Shown here: positions 19,408 through 28,355 of the stretch, piece by piece
Layout of the letters: each line of letters begins with the position of its first letter
How positions within the stretch are numbered: the first letter of the stretch is position 1
Source: Crocinitomicaceae bacterium
GTDB taxonomy: Bacteria; Bacteroidota; Bacteroidia; Flavobacteriales_D; Crocinitomicaceae
Length of the DNA: 64,000 nucleotides
NCBI GenBank assembly: GCA_029238665.1
Contig: JAQWFQ010000029.1
Location: 1-64,000, forward strand
Reading direction: 5' to 3'
Made by a program: the position numbers and the translations under genes
Notes under the pieces: generated by a model
Told to the model about the DNA's origin: nothing
Databases searched by the model: none
Seen by the model: the letters and a program-made list of their open reading frames with translations, nothing else

Positions 19408-20469
19408 GTGGCATTATCAGCCGAAGAACAAGAACAGTACAATCGCCACCTTATTTTAGATGAGGTTGGTCTTTCAGGACAAGAAAAATTAAAAACGGCA
19501 AGTGTTTTAGTGATTGGTGCGGGGGGGCTAGGTTGTCCAATCTTAAGCTACTTAAGTGCTGCTGGTGTTGGAAGAATAGGTATAGTTGATCATGATGCTG
19601 TTGACCAGTCTAATTTACAGCGACAAGTCTTGTATGCCCAGTCAGATATTAGCACACCAAAGGTCGAAGCAGCAAAGAAAAAACTTTCGAGATTAAATCC
19701 GTTTGTGAAATTTGAAGTATACAATGAAAAATTAACCTGCTTAAATGCGGTTAGTATTTTTTCAAAGTACGACATTGTTGTAGATGGAAGCGATAATTTT
19801 CCTACGCGTTATTTAGTAAATGACGCTGCTATTTTGATAGGTAAGCCAGTTGTATTTGGCTCCGTATTTAAGTTTGAAGGACAAGTTTCTGTGTTTAATT
19901 ACAAAGGCGGTCCAAGCTATCGGTGCTTATATCCAAGTCCTCCCAGTGAACATGAAGCGCCTAATTGTTCTGAAATAGGAGTGCTTGGTGTTTTACCTGG
20001 AATTATAGGTTCCCTTCAAGCAAATGAAGTAATTAAAATTATTTGTGGAATAGGTGAGGTTCTTTCTGGGAAGCTTTTGATTTTTGATGCTTTATCATTA
20101 AATCAATCGGTGTTAAGATTTACAAAAAATAAGGACATGAAAATTGAGAGACTTGAAGATAGTTATGAGCGTTTCTGTGGAGTTCCACAATTAACCGAAA
20201 TAACATTAACAGCACTAAAAGCATCAGGGTCTAACTATCACTTACTGGATGTTCGAACCGACTTAGAACGCGAATCAGAGCATATCGGTGGCATGCATAT
20301 CCCATTGCATGAACTGGCGTCTCGAAGTCATGAAGTCTTATCCGATGAACCCATAGTAGTGTATTGTAAAGCAGGGGTTAGAAGTGCTCAAGCAATACAG
20401 TTTTTAAAAGCGTCGGGATTTAAAAACCAGTTAATTAACCTGAAGGGAGGGCTGTTTTATTCTAAATAA
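19408..20469 (+). CDS. ThiF/MoeB/HesA-type adenylyltransferase fused to a rhodanese domain
   Basis: Protein of 353 residues with a GTG start. Residues 1-240 are an E1-like adenylyltransferase: nucleotide motif VIGAGGLGCP (35-44), DxxDxSNLQRQ, and the candidate catalytic Cys187 in APNCSEIGVLG. Residues about 260-353 are a rhodanese with the active loop VYCKAGVRS. The pair of activities activates a MoaD/ThiS-type carrier and delivers sulfur for molybdopterin or thiazole, as in MoeBR proteins. The zinc CxxC of MoeB is not complete: only C173 of the first pair is present. No moa or thi gene adjoins it, so the pathway is uncertain. Confidence 0.88.
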   Translation: MALSAEEQEQYNRHLILDEVGLSGQEKLKTASVLVIGAGGLGCPILSYLSAAGVGRIGIVDHDAVDQSNLQRQVLYAQSDISTPKVEAAKKKLSRLNPFVKFEVYNEKLTCLNAVSIFSKYDIVVDGSDNFPTRYLVNDAAILIGKPVVFGSVFKFEGQVSVFNYKGGPSYRCLYPSPPSEHEAPNCSEIGVLGVLPGIIGSLQANEVIKIICGIGEVLSGKLLIFDALSLNQSVLRFTKNKDMKIERLEDSYERFCGVPQLTEITLTALKASGSNYHLLDVRTDLERESEHIGGMHIPLHELASRSHEVLSDEPIVVYCKAGVRSAQAIQFLKASGFKNQLINLKGGLFYSK

Positions 20470-20471
20470 AC

Positions 20472-20858
20472 CTACAACGGATCTACATCATTTCGAATTA
20501 AGTAGACTTCAACAATTATGCGTGACACGAGTTCTAAATTAATGTCACTAGGATGAATAAGCAGCTTGTAACGGGCCTTTTTATCTGTCGTTTTAATGCG
20601 TTTAACGATTTCTAAATCAATCAAAACCTTTCTTCCAAGTAATTTGCCTCCGTAGCAATATTTAAAAGAGTTATTTACAATATCACCTTTAATTACAGCT
20701 AAGCGATTGAGTAAGTTAAATGTCTTATTGAAGTATTTTTTTAGCTGCCGAATACGCACCTTAGTGAGCTCTTCCCCGTGTAGAATAGTTCCTGTATAAA
20801 GGGCTATTGTATTTAACTCCGCAAGAAAGTGTTTTCGCTCTTCAGGTGTTTGCTCCAT
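20472..20858 (-). CDS. Hypothetical protein, 128 residues
   Basis: I do not recognise the family. The protein is soluble, rich in Lys/Arg/Leu, mostly predicted helical, and without signal peptide or membrane helix. It starts MEQTPEERKHFLAELNTI. Its stop is 2 bp from the stop of the convergent MoeB-rhodanese gene. The reading frame is compact, with codon use like its neighbours, so I think it is real. Confidence 0.65.
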   Translation of the reverse strand: MEQTPEERKHFLAELNTIALYTGTILHGEELTKVRIRQLKKYFNKTFNLLNRLAVIKGDIVNNSFKYCYGGKLLGRKVLIDLEIVKRIKTTDKKARYKLLIHPSDINLELVSRIIVEVYLIRNDVDPL

Positions 20859-20910
20859 TGCGTATAGCTATCGTCATTACTCCGTTCAGTCTTCAAAAGC
20901 CTGTTTTAAA

Positions 20911-21024
20911 CTAAATATTGTTGGCTTTATTGGCCTTTTTTAGTTTTTTTTCAGCTCTTTTTTCTTTAGCCGTTTTAGTAGCTTCTTTTTTTACGTTTTT
21001 CTTTGCGTCTTGACTTTTACCCAT
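20911..21024 (-). CDS. Small Lys/Ala-rich basic protein, 37 residues
   Basis: Starts at the ATG at 21024 with MGKSQDAKKNVKKEATKTAK and ends at the TAG at 20911. Of its 37 residues, 14 are lysine, with regular Ala and Glu, giving a basic helix. Similar short MGKS-xxxKK proteins are common in Bacteroidota genomes as hypothetical proteins. The role is unknown; nucleic-acid or ribosome association is only a guess from charge. It lies 15 bp downstream of the PorP-type gene and may share its transcript. Confidence 0.6.
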   Translation of the reverse strand: MGKSQDAKKNVKKEATKTAKEKRAEKKLKKANKANNI

Positions 21025-21039
21025 GATTAGATGTTTAAT

Positions 21040-22647
21040 TTATTTTTGTTCGTATACCCAAATATCAGGTGCCACTTGTTTTAAGTTTTTTAATTCAGCT
21101 TGTGCTTCAGCTCTTGTTGAAAAAGACATTAGGCTTACAAGTATTCGATTTTTTACTCGAATATACGTAATGGTATGCCCTTTGGCTTTTAACTTATTCG
21201 CAAAAGTATTCGCATTTTTTTCAGCTAAAAATGAGCCTGCAATGGCATGAAAGGGAAGTGCATCGTTAGAGGTCTGTGTTTGTTCTGTTTGCTCTTCAAT
21301 TTCTCCTGCCTTTAAAATAATTGTGACCCTTCTGTTTTCACTGTCGTTGTTTTTTACATCACTCCCATGGTGCTCTGAGACTTCACCTTGAACAATCGAA
21401 ATCATTTGGGATCGGCTTACACCTTGTGAAAGGAGGTATCTATAGACATTTTTAGCTCTATTTCCTGAGAGTTTAAAGTTTAAGTAATCAGATCCTTCTT
21501 CAGAGGCGTATCCTTTAATATAGATTGATTTGGTAGGGTTTTCTTTTAAATAATCAACAACCTTAGACAAGGCTTCCTTTTCCTTCTTTTCATCAAATGA
21601 ACTTTGAGATTGGGCATAGTAAATCGTATGTTCCAGTTCTACCATTTCTTCTTTGACCAGCTTTTCAATGACTAAGGTGTCAGTTAAAGTTTCAATAACA
21701 GGCTCTGCATTCACATACACAGTATCTATAGTTGGGACAATATCGATAGGTGTCTTCGGTACTTTATTACACATGCGTAATGCAATAAGAATTTCATGAG
21801 ATCCTGAAGATACTTTTGCTAAATCTGTCATTGCAAATTCGTATGCATATGCCACTTGAATTTGATCGTTAACATTAAATCCAAACCGGCCTAAAATTCC
21901 TGCTTCATGACGATACCCAACACCTAGTTGCAACCTATTTTTAACATTCAATAATAAATTTCCTTCAAACTGATGTTGTCCAGCACTACCATTTTTATAG
22001 AGAACAGATGGTGTTATTGAAACCTTATTTAGCTTACCAAAACGATAACCCATATAACCAATCATATGCCTTCTGTTTGTTAACCCTCCTGAAGTGGTAG
22101 GGGATAAGCTTGAGCTTGTTTCCATGATGTTTGGTATAGAGAAGCTAAGCTGGAAGTTTTTAAGTGTGTATACAAAACCAAATTCAGAATAGAAGGAGAC
22201 GCCTTTAATTCGTTCAGTATTCAGTGAAGGATCTACCTCAACTTGAATTGTTGATCCAGATAAGTCAAAGGCATGTTGATTAATTCCAGCCCCAATACCC
22301 AGTCTTAAATTGTGTGCGTTTCCAAAGTTCAATTTGTATGCGTAGATACCTTGTGCATTTACCTGTGTTAAAGTTCCTAACCTGTCAAGCATAACCTTTC
22401 CTCCAAGAGACATGTTTTTACCAATCTCCATGCTGCCGTTCACATAGCTAACTTGAGGTGCACCATGATAGCCAGACCACTGTCCTAAGTGGCCAATATT
22501 GATTTTAGCACAGCCACTTTCTCCAGCGTACGCTGGGTTTATCTTAAATTTATTGAATTCATAAAGATTAGTTTCCGCAAGTTGTTGCGTAGCTCCCCAA
22601 TTTGAAATTAGTACAGCACCTAAAATTAGAAGTATATTATTTTTCAT
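21040..22647 (-). CDS. PorP/SprF-type outer membrane protein fused to OmpA and SPOR domains
   Basis: Protein of 535 residues with a signal peptide (about 1-20). Residues 25-295 form a PorP/SprF beta-barrel (FKINPAYAGESGC, GYMGYRFGKL, GVGYRHEAGILGRFGF). A short linker leads to an OmpA-like peptidoglycan-binding domain (about 340-455; IYIKGYASEEGSDYLN, LSGNRAKNVYRYL). A SPOR domain (about 465-535; FHAIAGSFLAEKNAN) ends the protein. PorP/SprF proteins help secrete and anchor CHU_C-type adhesins by T9SS. The gene directly upstream encodes such a protein, so the two probably work as a pair. The extra SPOR domain should bind denuded glycan. Confidence 0.9.
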   Translation of the reverse strand: MKNNILLILGAVLISNWGATQQLAETNLYEFNKFKINPAYAGESGCAKINIGHLGQWSGYHGAPQVSYVNGSMEIGKNMSLGGKVMLDRLGTLTQVNAQGIYAYKLNFGNAHNLRLGIGAGINQHAFDLSGSTIQVEVDPSLNTERIKGVSFYSEFGFVYTLKNFQLSFSIPNIMETSSSLSPTTSGGLTNRRHMIGYMGYRFGKLNKVSITPSVLYKNGSAGQHQFEGNLLLNVKNRLQLGVGYRHEAGILGRFGFNVNDQIQVAYAYEFAMTDLAKVSSGSHEILIALRMCNKVPKTPIDIVPTIDTVYVNAEPVIETLTDTLVIEKLVKEEMVELEHTIYYAQSQSSFDEKKEKEALSKVVDYLKENPTKSIYIKGYASEEGSDYLNFKLSGNRAKNVYRYLLSQGVSRSQMISIVQGEVSEHHGSDVKNNDSENRRVTIILKAGEIEEQTEQTQTSNDALPFHAIAGSFLAEKNANTFANKLKAKGHTITYIRVKNRILVSLMSFSTRAEAQAELKNLKQVAPDIWVYEQK

Positions 22648-22668
22648 GATTTTTGCTTTAAACTAATT

Positions 22669-25600
22669 CTATCTTATTATTGTTATGTACCCCTTAAAAC
22701 TAACGTTATCATAACATTGAATGATATAATAATAAACACCTTCTGGCAGTAATTCACCGCTTATAGATGTTCCATTCCATGTATTGTCATAATTTTCTGT
22801 TTCAAATATTTGAGCTCCCCATCGGTTAAAAATTTTAACATTACAACCTTCAGTATAGCTCAGGTTTTCTAGCACCCAATAGTCATTGACGTCATCACCG
22901 TTGGGAGTAATTACATCGTTAACTGTTACAAGCCCTAAACAAGCTTCAATAAGGTTAATGGTTACACCCTGTGTTTCTGTCGTTGTATTTCCCTGATCGT
23001 CTGTAAATGTCCAGGTTATGGTGTAAGATCCCGGAATAATCATCGGGAGTTGTGCATCACTTGTTATTGTTACATCACCTCCACAGTTGTCTGTTGCTGT
23101 TGGTGTGGTCAAGTTTAAAAGCTCACAGTCAACTACGATTGGTGCAACTGTTGATAAATCGACAACCGGAGCAGTAACATCTTGAATGATTACATTTTGT
23201 AGCTGTGCTGAACTATTTCCAACACCGTCTGTATAAACCCATGTTACAACGTGAGTACCAATCGTTGTAAAAGGTAGGTTGGCATCATTTGTTACGGTAA
23301 CAGCTCCTCCACAATTGTCTGTAGCTGTTGGCTCTGTTAGTGTATTTAATGAACATTCTGCTACGATATCAGTCAAGACTATGTCATCAGGAACAGGAGC
23401 ACTTATGTCGTTGATGATGACTTCTTGTACCTGTGTTTCTAGATTTCCATTACCATCATCATATGTCCAAGTAACAACTGTTGTTCCTTGAAATGAAATA
23501 GGTAAAATAGCATCGTGAAAACCTGTTATTGATCCTGCGCAGTTATCTGTTGCTGTTGGTGCAGTCAATGATGTTACTGAACATTCAGCAGTAATGTCAG
23601 GCAAGTCAATAAGGTCAACTACTGGTGTAATAGGATCATCAATAATGATGTTTTGTGTTTGTGTACTTGTGTTACCATTCCCATCATCATATGTCCAAGT
23701 AATAGTTGTTGTCCCTTGTGCAGTAATTGGTAAGGTAGCTGTTGTTGTTCCTAAAATTGTTCCATTACAATTATCTGATGCTGAAGGCGGACTTAGAGAG
23801 ACTACCTGACAAGTGGATGTTATATCACTCAAGGTTGAAATATCTGCCACGGGAGCAGTAACATCTGTAATAATAACATTTTGAGTTTGGGTACTTGTAT
23901 TTCCATTTCCATCATCATATGTCCAAGTTACAATTGTTGTTCCTTGTGTTGTAATTGGAAACGTGGTTGTCGTTGTTCCCAAGACAAGACCTATACAGTT
24001 GTCTGTTGCATTTGGAACAGTAATAGCTGTTACTTCACACGCTGAGCTTACATCATTTAGCGTTGTGGTGTTTGCAATCGGAGCAGTAACATCATCAATA
24101 ATTACATTTTGAGCATGTGTGGCTACATTTCCATTTCCATCATCAAATGCCCAGTTAATTACAAAGGCTCCTTGGCTTGTATATGTTAATGGATCTGTTG
24201 TTATTCCTATAGCAAGCCCAGTACAGTTGTCCATTGCTACTGGTACAGGCACAGTAATACCACATTCAACCGTAATATCATTAATGATTGGAAGAACAGG
24301 TGGAGTCATGTCATCTACGGTCACTGTTTGTGTACACAAACTAACATTTCCATTAATGTCTGTTACAGTCCACGTTACGATTGTTACCCCTACAGGATAT
24401 GTTGTTAAACTATTGTTTGTTATGGAGTAAACAGTGCAATTGTCTCCAGTTACCGGCGCGCCTAAAACTACACCTGAAGCTGAACATAGCCCTGGGTCAT
24501 TGCTAACAAGAACATCGATAGGGCAAGTAATAATAGGCGCTACTGTATCGATTACAGTCACTGTAGCAATACAAGTTGCTGAATTCCCATTCAAATCATC
24601 TACAGTAAGCGTAATGTTATTTGTACCAATATCAGCACATGTGAAATCTGTCGTTGAAGCAGAGAAATTAACTGTCCCACAGTTATCCGTTGATCCATTA
24701 TTTAAATCGATTCCCGTAATGGAAACGGTTCCTACACCGTTTAAATAGGCATTAATGTTTTGACAGAGAGCAACCGGAGCAGTAATATCTGTAATAACAA
24801 CATTTTGCGTTTGTGTTGATGTATTTCCATTTCCATCATCGTAAGTCCAAGTTACAATTGTTGTTCCTTGTATTGAAATAGGGAGAGTTGCATCGTTGGT
24901 TACTGTAACAATTCCACCACAGTTGTCTGTAGCAGTAGGGGCAATTAATGCAGTTATCTCACACTCAGTAGTTATATCCGCGAGTGTTGCTATGTCTGCA
25001 ACCGGAGCAGTTACATCATCAATAACAATATTTTGCGTTTGTGTTGAAGCATTCCCGTTTTCATCTGTATAAGTCCAAGTTACAACTGTTGTTCCTTGTG
25101 TTGAAAAAGGAAGAGTTACATCGTTACTTACTGTAACAATTCCGCCACAGTTGTCTGTAGCAGTAGGGTCGGTTAATGCAGTCACCTCACATTCAGCAGT
25201 TACATCGACCAGTGTTGCTATGTCTGCAACCGGAGCAGTTACATCATCAATAACAATGTTTTGCGTTTGTGTTGATGTATTTCCATTTCCATCATCGTAA
25301 GTCCAAGTTACAATTGTTGTTCCTTGTATTGAAATAGGAAGGGTAGCATCGTTTGTAACAGCAACTACTCCGTTACAGTTATCAGTAGCAGTAGGGTCGG
25401 TTAACGCAGTCACCTCACATTCAGCAGTTACATCAGCCAGTGTTGCTATATCTGCAACTGGAGCAGTAATGTCATCAATGATTACATTTTGAGTCTGTGT
25501 TGATGTATTTCCATTTCCATCATCGTAAGTCCAAGTTAGAATTGTTGTTCCTTGTATTGAAATAGGAAGGGTAGCATCGCTACTTACTGCAACAATTCCA

Positions 25601-26964
25601 CCACAGTTGTCTGTAGCAGTAGGGTCGGTTAATGCAGTCACCTCACATTCAGCAGTTACATCAGCCAGTGTTGCTATGTCTGCAACCGGAGCAGTTACAT
25701 CATCAATAACAATGTTTTGCGTTTGTGTTGAAGCGTTTCCACTTGCATCTGTATAAGTCCAAGTTACAATAGTTGTTCCTTGTGTTGAAATAGGAAGAGT
25801 TACATCGTTACTTACCGTAACAATTCCTCCACAGTTGTCTGTAGCGGTAGGGGCAATTAACGCAGTCGCCTCACATTCAGCAGTTACATCAGCCAGTGTT
25901 GCTATGTCTGCAACTGGAGCAGTAATGTCTGTAATAACAATATTTTGCGTTTGTGTTGAAGCGTTTCCACTTTCATCTGTATAAGTCCAGGTTACAACTG
26001 TTGTCCCCAAGCTTGTTATTGGTAGGATAGCATCATGTGTTGTAATAACTGCCCCACATAAGTCTGTAGCCGTAGGGTCAGTCAATGCAGTTACCTCACA
26101 CTCAGCAGTGACATCGGCTAGTGTAGCTAAGTCTGGAACAGGTGCCTCAGTATCGATAACCGTAACTGTCTGTACGCATTGACTACTGTTTCCGCCAATA
26201 TCTGTGACGGTCCAAATCACATTTGTGACCCCTGACGGGTAGTTAATCATACTGGTATTCATAACCGTTAACGGAGAGCAGTTATCGCCGGTTGTTACAT
26301 TTCCTAAAGCCACACTTGCTGCTGAACAGACTCCAGGGTCATTGTTTACAACAACATTAACAGGGCAACTTACGGTAGGTGAAATAGTATCGAGTACAGT
26401 TACTGTAGCAGTACAGTCTGTTGAATTACCATTTTCATCAGCTACAGTAAGTGTAACGTTGTTTTGTCCTAGATTTGTACAAGTAAATGTTGTAGGGGGG
26501 ATAGAGAGGGTAACGTTTCCACAGTTATCAAACGATCCATTGTCGATGTCTGTAGCAGCAAGTGTTACATCTCCGGTCCCTGATAAATAAACATCGATGT
26601 CTTGGCAAACAGCTGTTGGAGGAGCGATATCATCAACGGTAATTGAGATTGCTCCACAAAGACCTGAGGTTTCATCTACACACCCTGCGCCGTCTTCACC
26701 CCTAATATAATATGTTGTTGTAACTCCTGGAGAAACGACCAAAGTGTTTGATGATGTTGTTGCAAGTTGAGTCCCTGCACATGAAGTGGTATAGATGTGC
26801 CATGCTGTTGCATCGTTTAAATTACCTGTCCATGTTAAGGTTGAATTAGACCCCGGGCATATTACTGAAGATGAAGTTGTTATTACTGGTACATTTGGGT
26901 CTACACATTGTGAAAACGTAAACAGCGTGTTTAAAACGAGTAAAGAGAGTAATAAATTTTTCAT
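22669..26964 (-). CDS. Giant repeat surface protein with HYR-type repeats and CHU_C T9SS sorting domain
   Basis: Protein of 1431 residues with a signal peptide (about 1-18, ending TFSQ). After an Ig-like N-terminus come HYR-like modules (CPVNVVVNNDPGVCSA) and about twelve modules of 75-76 residues. Each module has an ATDNC core and ends GNGNTSTQTQNVIIDDIT or similar. The C-terminal 90 residues form a CHU_C domain (TPNGDDVNDYW, IFNRWGAQIFE, WNGTSISGELLPEG). It is a predicted surface adhesin exported by T9SS. It is encoded 21 bp upstream of the PorP-OmpA-SPOR gene, very probably in one operon. Confidence 0.92.
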   Translation of the reverse strand: MKNLLLSLLVLNTLFTFSQCVDPNVPVITTSSSVICPGSNSTLTWTGNLNDATAWHIYTTSCAGTQLATTSSNTLVVSPGVTTTYYIRGEDGAGCVDETSGLCGAISITVDDIAPPTAVCQDIDVYLSGTGDVTLAATDIDNGSFDNCGNVTLSIPPTTFTCTNLGQNNVTLTVADENGNSTDCTATVTVLDTISPTVSCPVNVVVNNDPGVCSAASVALGNVTTGDNCSPLTVMNTSMINYPSGVTNVIWTVTDIGGNSSQCVQTVTVIDTEAPVPDLATLADVTAECEVTALTDPTATDLCGAVITTHDAILPITSLGTTVVTWTYTDESGNASTQTQNIVITDITAPVADIATLADVTAECEATALIAPTATDNCGGIVTVSNDVTLPISTQGTTIVTWTYTDASGNASTQTQNIVIDDVTAPVADIATLADVTAECEVTALTDPTATDNCGGIVAVSSDATLPISIQGTTILTWTYDDGNGNTSTQTQNVIIDDITAPVADIATLADVTAECEVTALTDPTATDNCNGVVAVTNDATLPISIQGTTIVTWTYDDGNGNTSTQTQNIVIDDVTAPVADIATLVDVTAECEVTALTDPTATDNCGGIVTVSNDVTLPFSTQGTTVVTWTYTDENGNASTQTQNIVIDDVTAPVADIATLADITTECEITALIAPTATDNCGGIVTVTNDATLPISIQGTTIVTWTYDDGNGNTSTQTQNVVITDITAPVALCQNINAYLNGVGTVSITGIDLNNGSTDNCGTVNFSASTTDFTCADIGTNNITLTVDDLNGNSATCIATVTVIDTVAPIITCPIDVLVSNDPGLCSASGVVLGAPVTGDNCTVYSITNNSLTTYPVGVTIVTWTVTDINGNVSLCTQTVTVDDMTPPVLPIINDITVECGITVPVPVAMDNCTGLAIGITTDPLTYTSQGAFVINWAFDDGNGNVATHAQNVIIDDVTAPIANTTTLNDVSSACEVTAITVPNATDNCIGLVLGTTTTTFPITTQGTTIVTWTYDDGNGNTSTQTQNVIITDVTAPVADISTLSDITSTCQVVSLSPPSASDNCNGTILGTTTATLPITAQGTTTITWTYDDGNGNTSTQTQNIIIDDPITPVVDLIDLPDITAECSVTSLTAPTATDNCAGSITGFHDAILPISFQGTTVVTWTYDDGNGNLETQVQEVIINDISAPVPDDIVLTDIVAECSLNTLTEPTATDNCGGAVTVTNDANLPFTTIGTHVVTWVYTDGVGNSSAQLQNVIIQDVTAPVVDLSTVAPIVVDCELLNLTTPTATDNCGGDVTITSDAQLPMIIPGSYTITWTFTDDQGNTTTETQGVTINLIEACLGLVTVNDVITPNGDDVNDYWVLENLSYTEGCNVKIFNRWGAQIFETENYDNTWNGTSISGELLPEGVYYYIIQCYDNVSFKGYITIIR
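24781..25920 (-). repeat. Five in-frame tandem repeats of exactly 228 bp inside the adhesin gene
   Basis: The module start APVADIA recurs at 25920, 25692, 25464, 25236 and 25008, and the next module begins at 24780, so the period is exactly 228 bp (76 residues). A more diverged copy starts at 26145, and further diverged copies continue to about 22930. The five central copies are much closer to each other at the DNA level than to the outer ones, pointing to recent duplication or gene conversion. Confidence 0.9.
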
Positions 26965-27162
26965 AAAATATAGCTAATAGAGATCCGTTAGGAAACTCTT
27001 TTGTGTATCGTTAGTTATGCTGAAATTTCAGCATCTTATCCTAAAGATACGTCATTTCAGTCTAAAAGTACGTGTTTTAGAGGCTTAAATAGGAGGGAAG
27101 ATGTAATGTTTTGAACAGTAGTTTCTTAACTCTATTCGTTTTGCTTGGGAATGTAAGAAGAG

Positions 27163-27678
27163 TTATTTCTCAAACCAACTGGCATACATGCGGTAATTGG
27201 TCGCAATTCGCTGCACTTCGCCTTCAAATAACTCAGGGCTTAAGTCTTTTACTTTTTTTGCTGGAACTCCAGCATAAACACTTCCACGCTTAACATGAGT
27301 ACCCTCTAGTAATACGGCTCCTGCGGCAATAATACAGTTACTCTCAATAATGCAATTGTCCATTACAGTGGCATTCATACCAATCAATACATTGTCGCCT
27401 GTTGTGCAACCATGTACACATGCATTGTGTCCTACTGAAACGTTGTTTCCAAGATTGACTTTTGTTTTTTCATAGGTGCAATGCAAGACTGCTCCATCTT
27501 GAATGTTTACGTTATCTCCCATTTTAATGGAGTTGACATCGCCCCGGACAACAGCATTGAACCATACGGAACAGTTATTACCCATTTCAACATTTCCAAC
27601 AATTGTTGCGTTTTCTGCTAACCAACAAGAGTCGGGTATAATAGGTGTGTTGCCTCTACATTCTTTAATTAATGCCAT
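27163..27678 (-). CDS. Gamma-carbonic anhydrase-like / hexapeptide-repeat protein
   Basis: Protein of 171 residues with a left-handed beta-helix of hexapeptide repeats (VGNVEMGNNCSVWFNAVVRGDV, then NIQDGAVLHC). Histidines suited to zinc binding (VLHC, GHNACVHG) are present, as in the YrdA/PaaY/CaiE-type gamma-carbonic anhydrase group. I used the ATG at 27678 (MALIKECRG). It lies downstream of a beta-carbonic anhydrase and a SulP transporter on the same strand, which supports a link with CO2/bicarbonate. Activity varies in this family and is not assured. Confidence 0.85.
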   Translation of the reverse strand: MALIKECRGNTPIIPDSCWLAENATIVGNVEMGNNCSVWFNAVVRGDVNSIKMGDNVNIQDGAVLHCTYEKTKVNLGNNVSVGHNACVHGCTTGDNVLIGMNATVMDNCIIESNCIIAAGAVLLEGTHVKRGSVYAGVPAKKVKDLSPELFEGEVQRIATNYRMYASWFEK

Positions 27679-27763
27679 GATGATAAAATAAATAAGTTTT
27701 AACAAAAAAAGGTGTACTTCAAGTTGAAGTACACCTTAAAGATAGATGTTGTAGATTGATTTC

Positions 27764-28333
27764 TTAGTCTAAGAAATCAACTTTTCCTGATTCTAAATTG
27801 TAATACGCTGCAACAATTTTCAAACCGCCTGTTTCTACAGCGTTTTTAATGATTGGGGATTGATCAACTAAGGCTTTCCCATTTAATTTTGCATTCGTTT
27901 TTACAATGTCATTTACAGGCATTCCTTTTTCTGAAGCAGAAATTGCGGGTTCAATGTGGGCCAGTAGGTGGTTTAGATTAGACCCATTATCACCTCCGTT
28001 AACTGCTGCTGTAACAGCACCACAGCTTTGATGGCCAAGAACGATAATTACTTTTGAGCCCAAGTGAGCAACAGCATATTCGATGCTTGCAATTGAAGAG
28101 GTGTTTGCAACATTACCTGCAACACGAACAACAAACAATTCACCTAATCCTGCGTCAAATGTAAATTCTGGGACTACGCGGCTGTCAGCACAGCTCAGTA
28201 TGATTGTATGAGGTTCTTGCCCTCCTACTAGTTCATTTTTACGTTGACTGTCTTGTAGTTTTCCGTCTAGTTTATCTGCAACAAAGTTTGAATTTCCATG
28301 CTTTAGACGTTCAATAATTTGAGTTGTATTCAT
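27764..28333 (-). CDS. Beta-carbonic anhydrase
   Basis: Protein of 189 residues catalysing reversible CO2 hydration. Zinc ligands are complete: C48 and the Asp/Arg dyad of CADSR (D50, R52), then H101 and C104 in GHQSCGAV. There is no signal peptide, so it is cytoplasmic. It starts 23 bp after the SulP transporter stop, in the same orientation. The pair suggests that transported anion, most likely bicarbonate, is interconverted with CO2 inside the cell. Confidence 0.94.
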   Translation of the reverse strand: MNTTQIIERLKHGNSNFVADKLDGKLQDSQRKNELVGGQEPHTIILSCADSRVVPEFTFDAGLGELFVVRVAGNVANTSSIASIEYAVAHLGSKVIIVLGHQSCGAVTAAVNGGDNGSNLNHLLAHIEPAISASEKGMPVNDIVKTNAKLNGKALVDQSPIIKNAVETGGLKIVAAYYNLESGKVDFLD

Positions 28334-28355
28334 CTTAATTTAAGTGTTATGAGGT

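Noticed and set aside
22930-26145. Tandem repeats that could suggest a CRISPR array or satellite DNA
   Set aside because: The period is a multiple of three, the repeats are in frame and encode HYR-like modules; no spacers are present.
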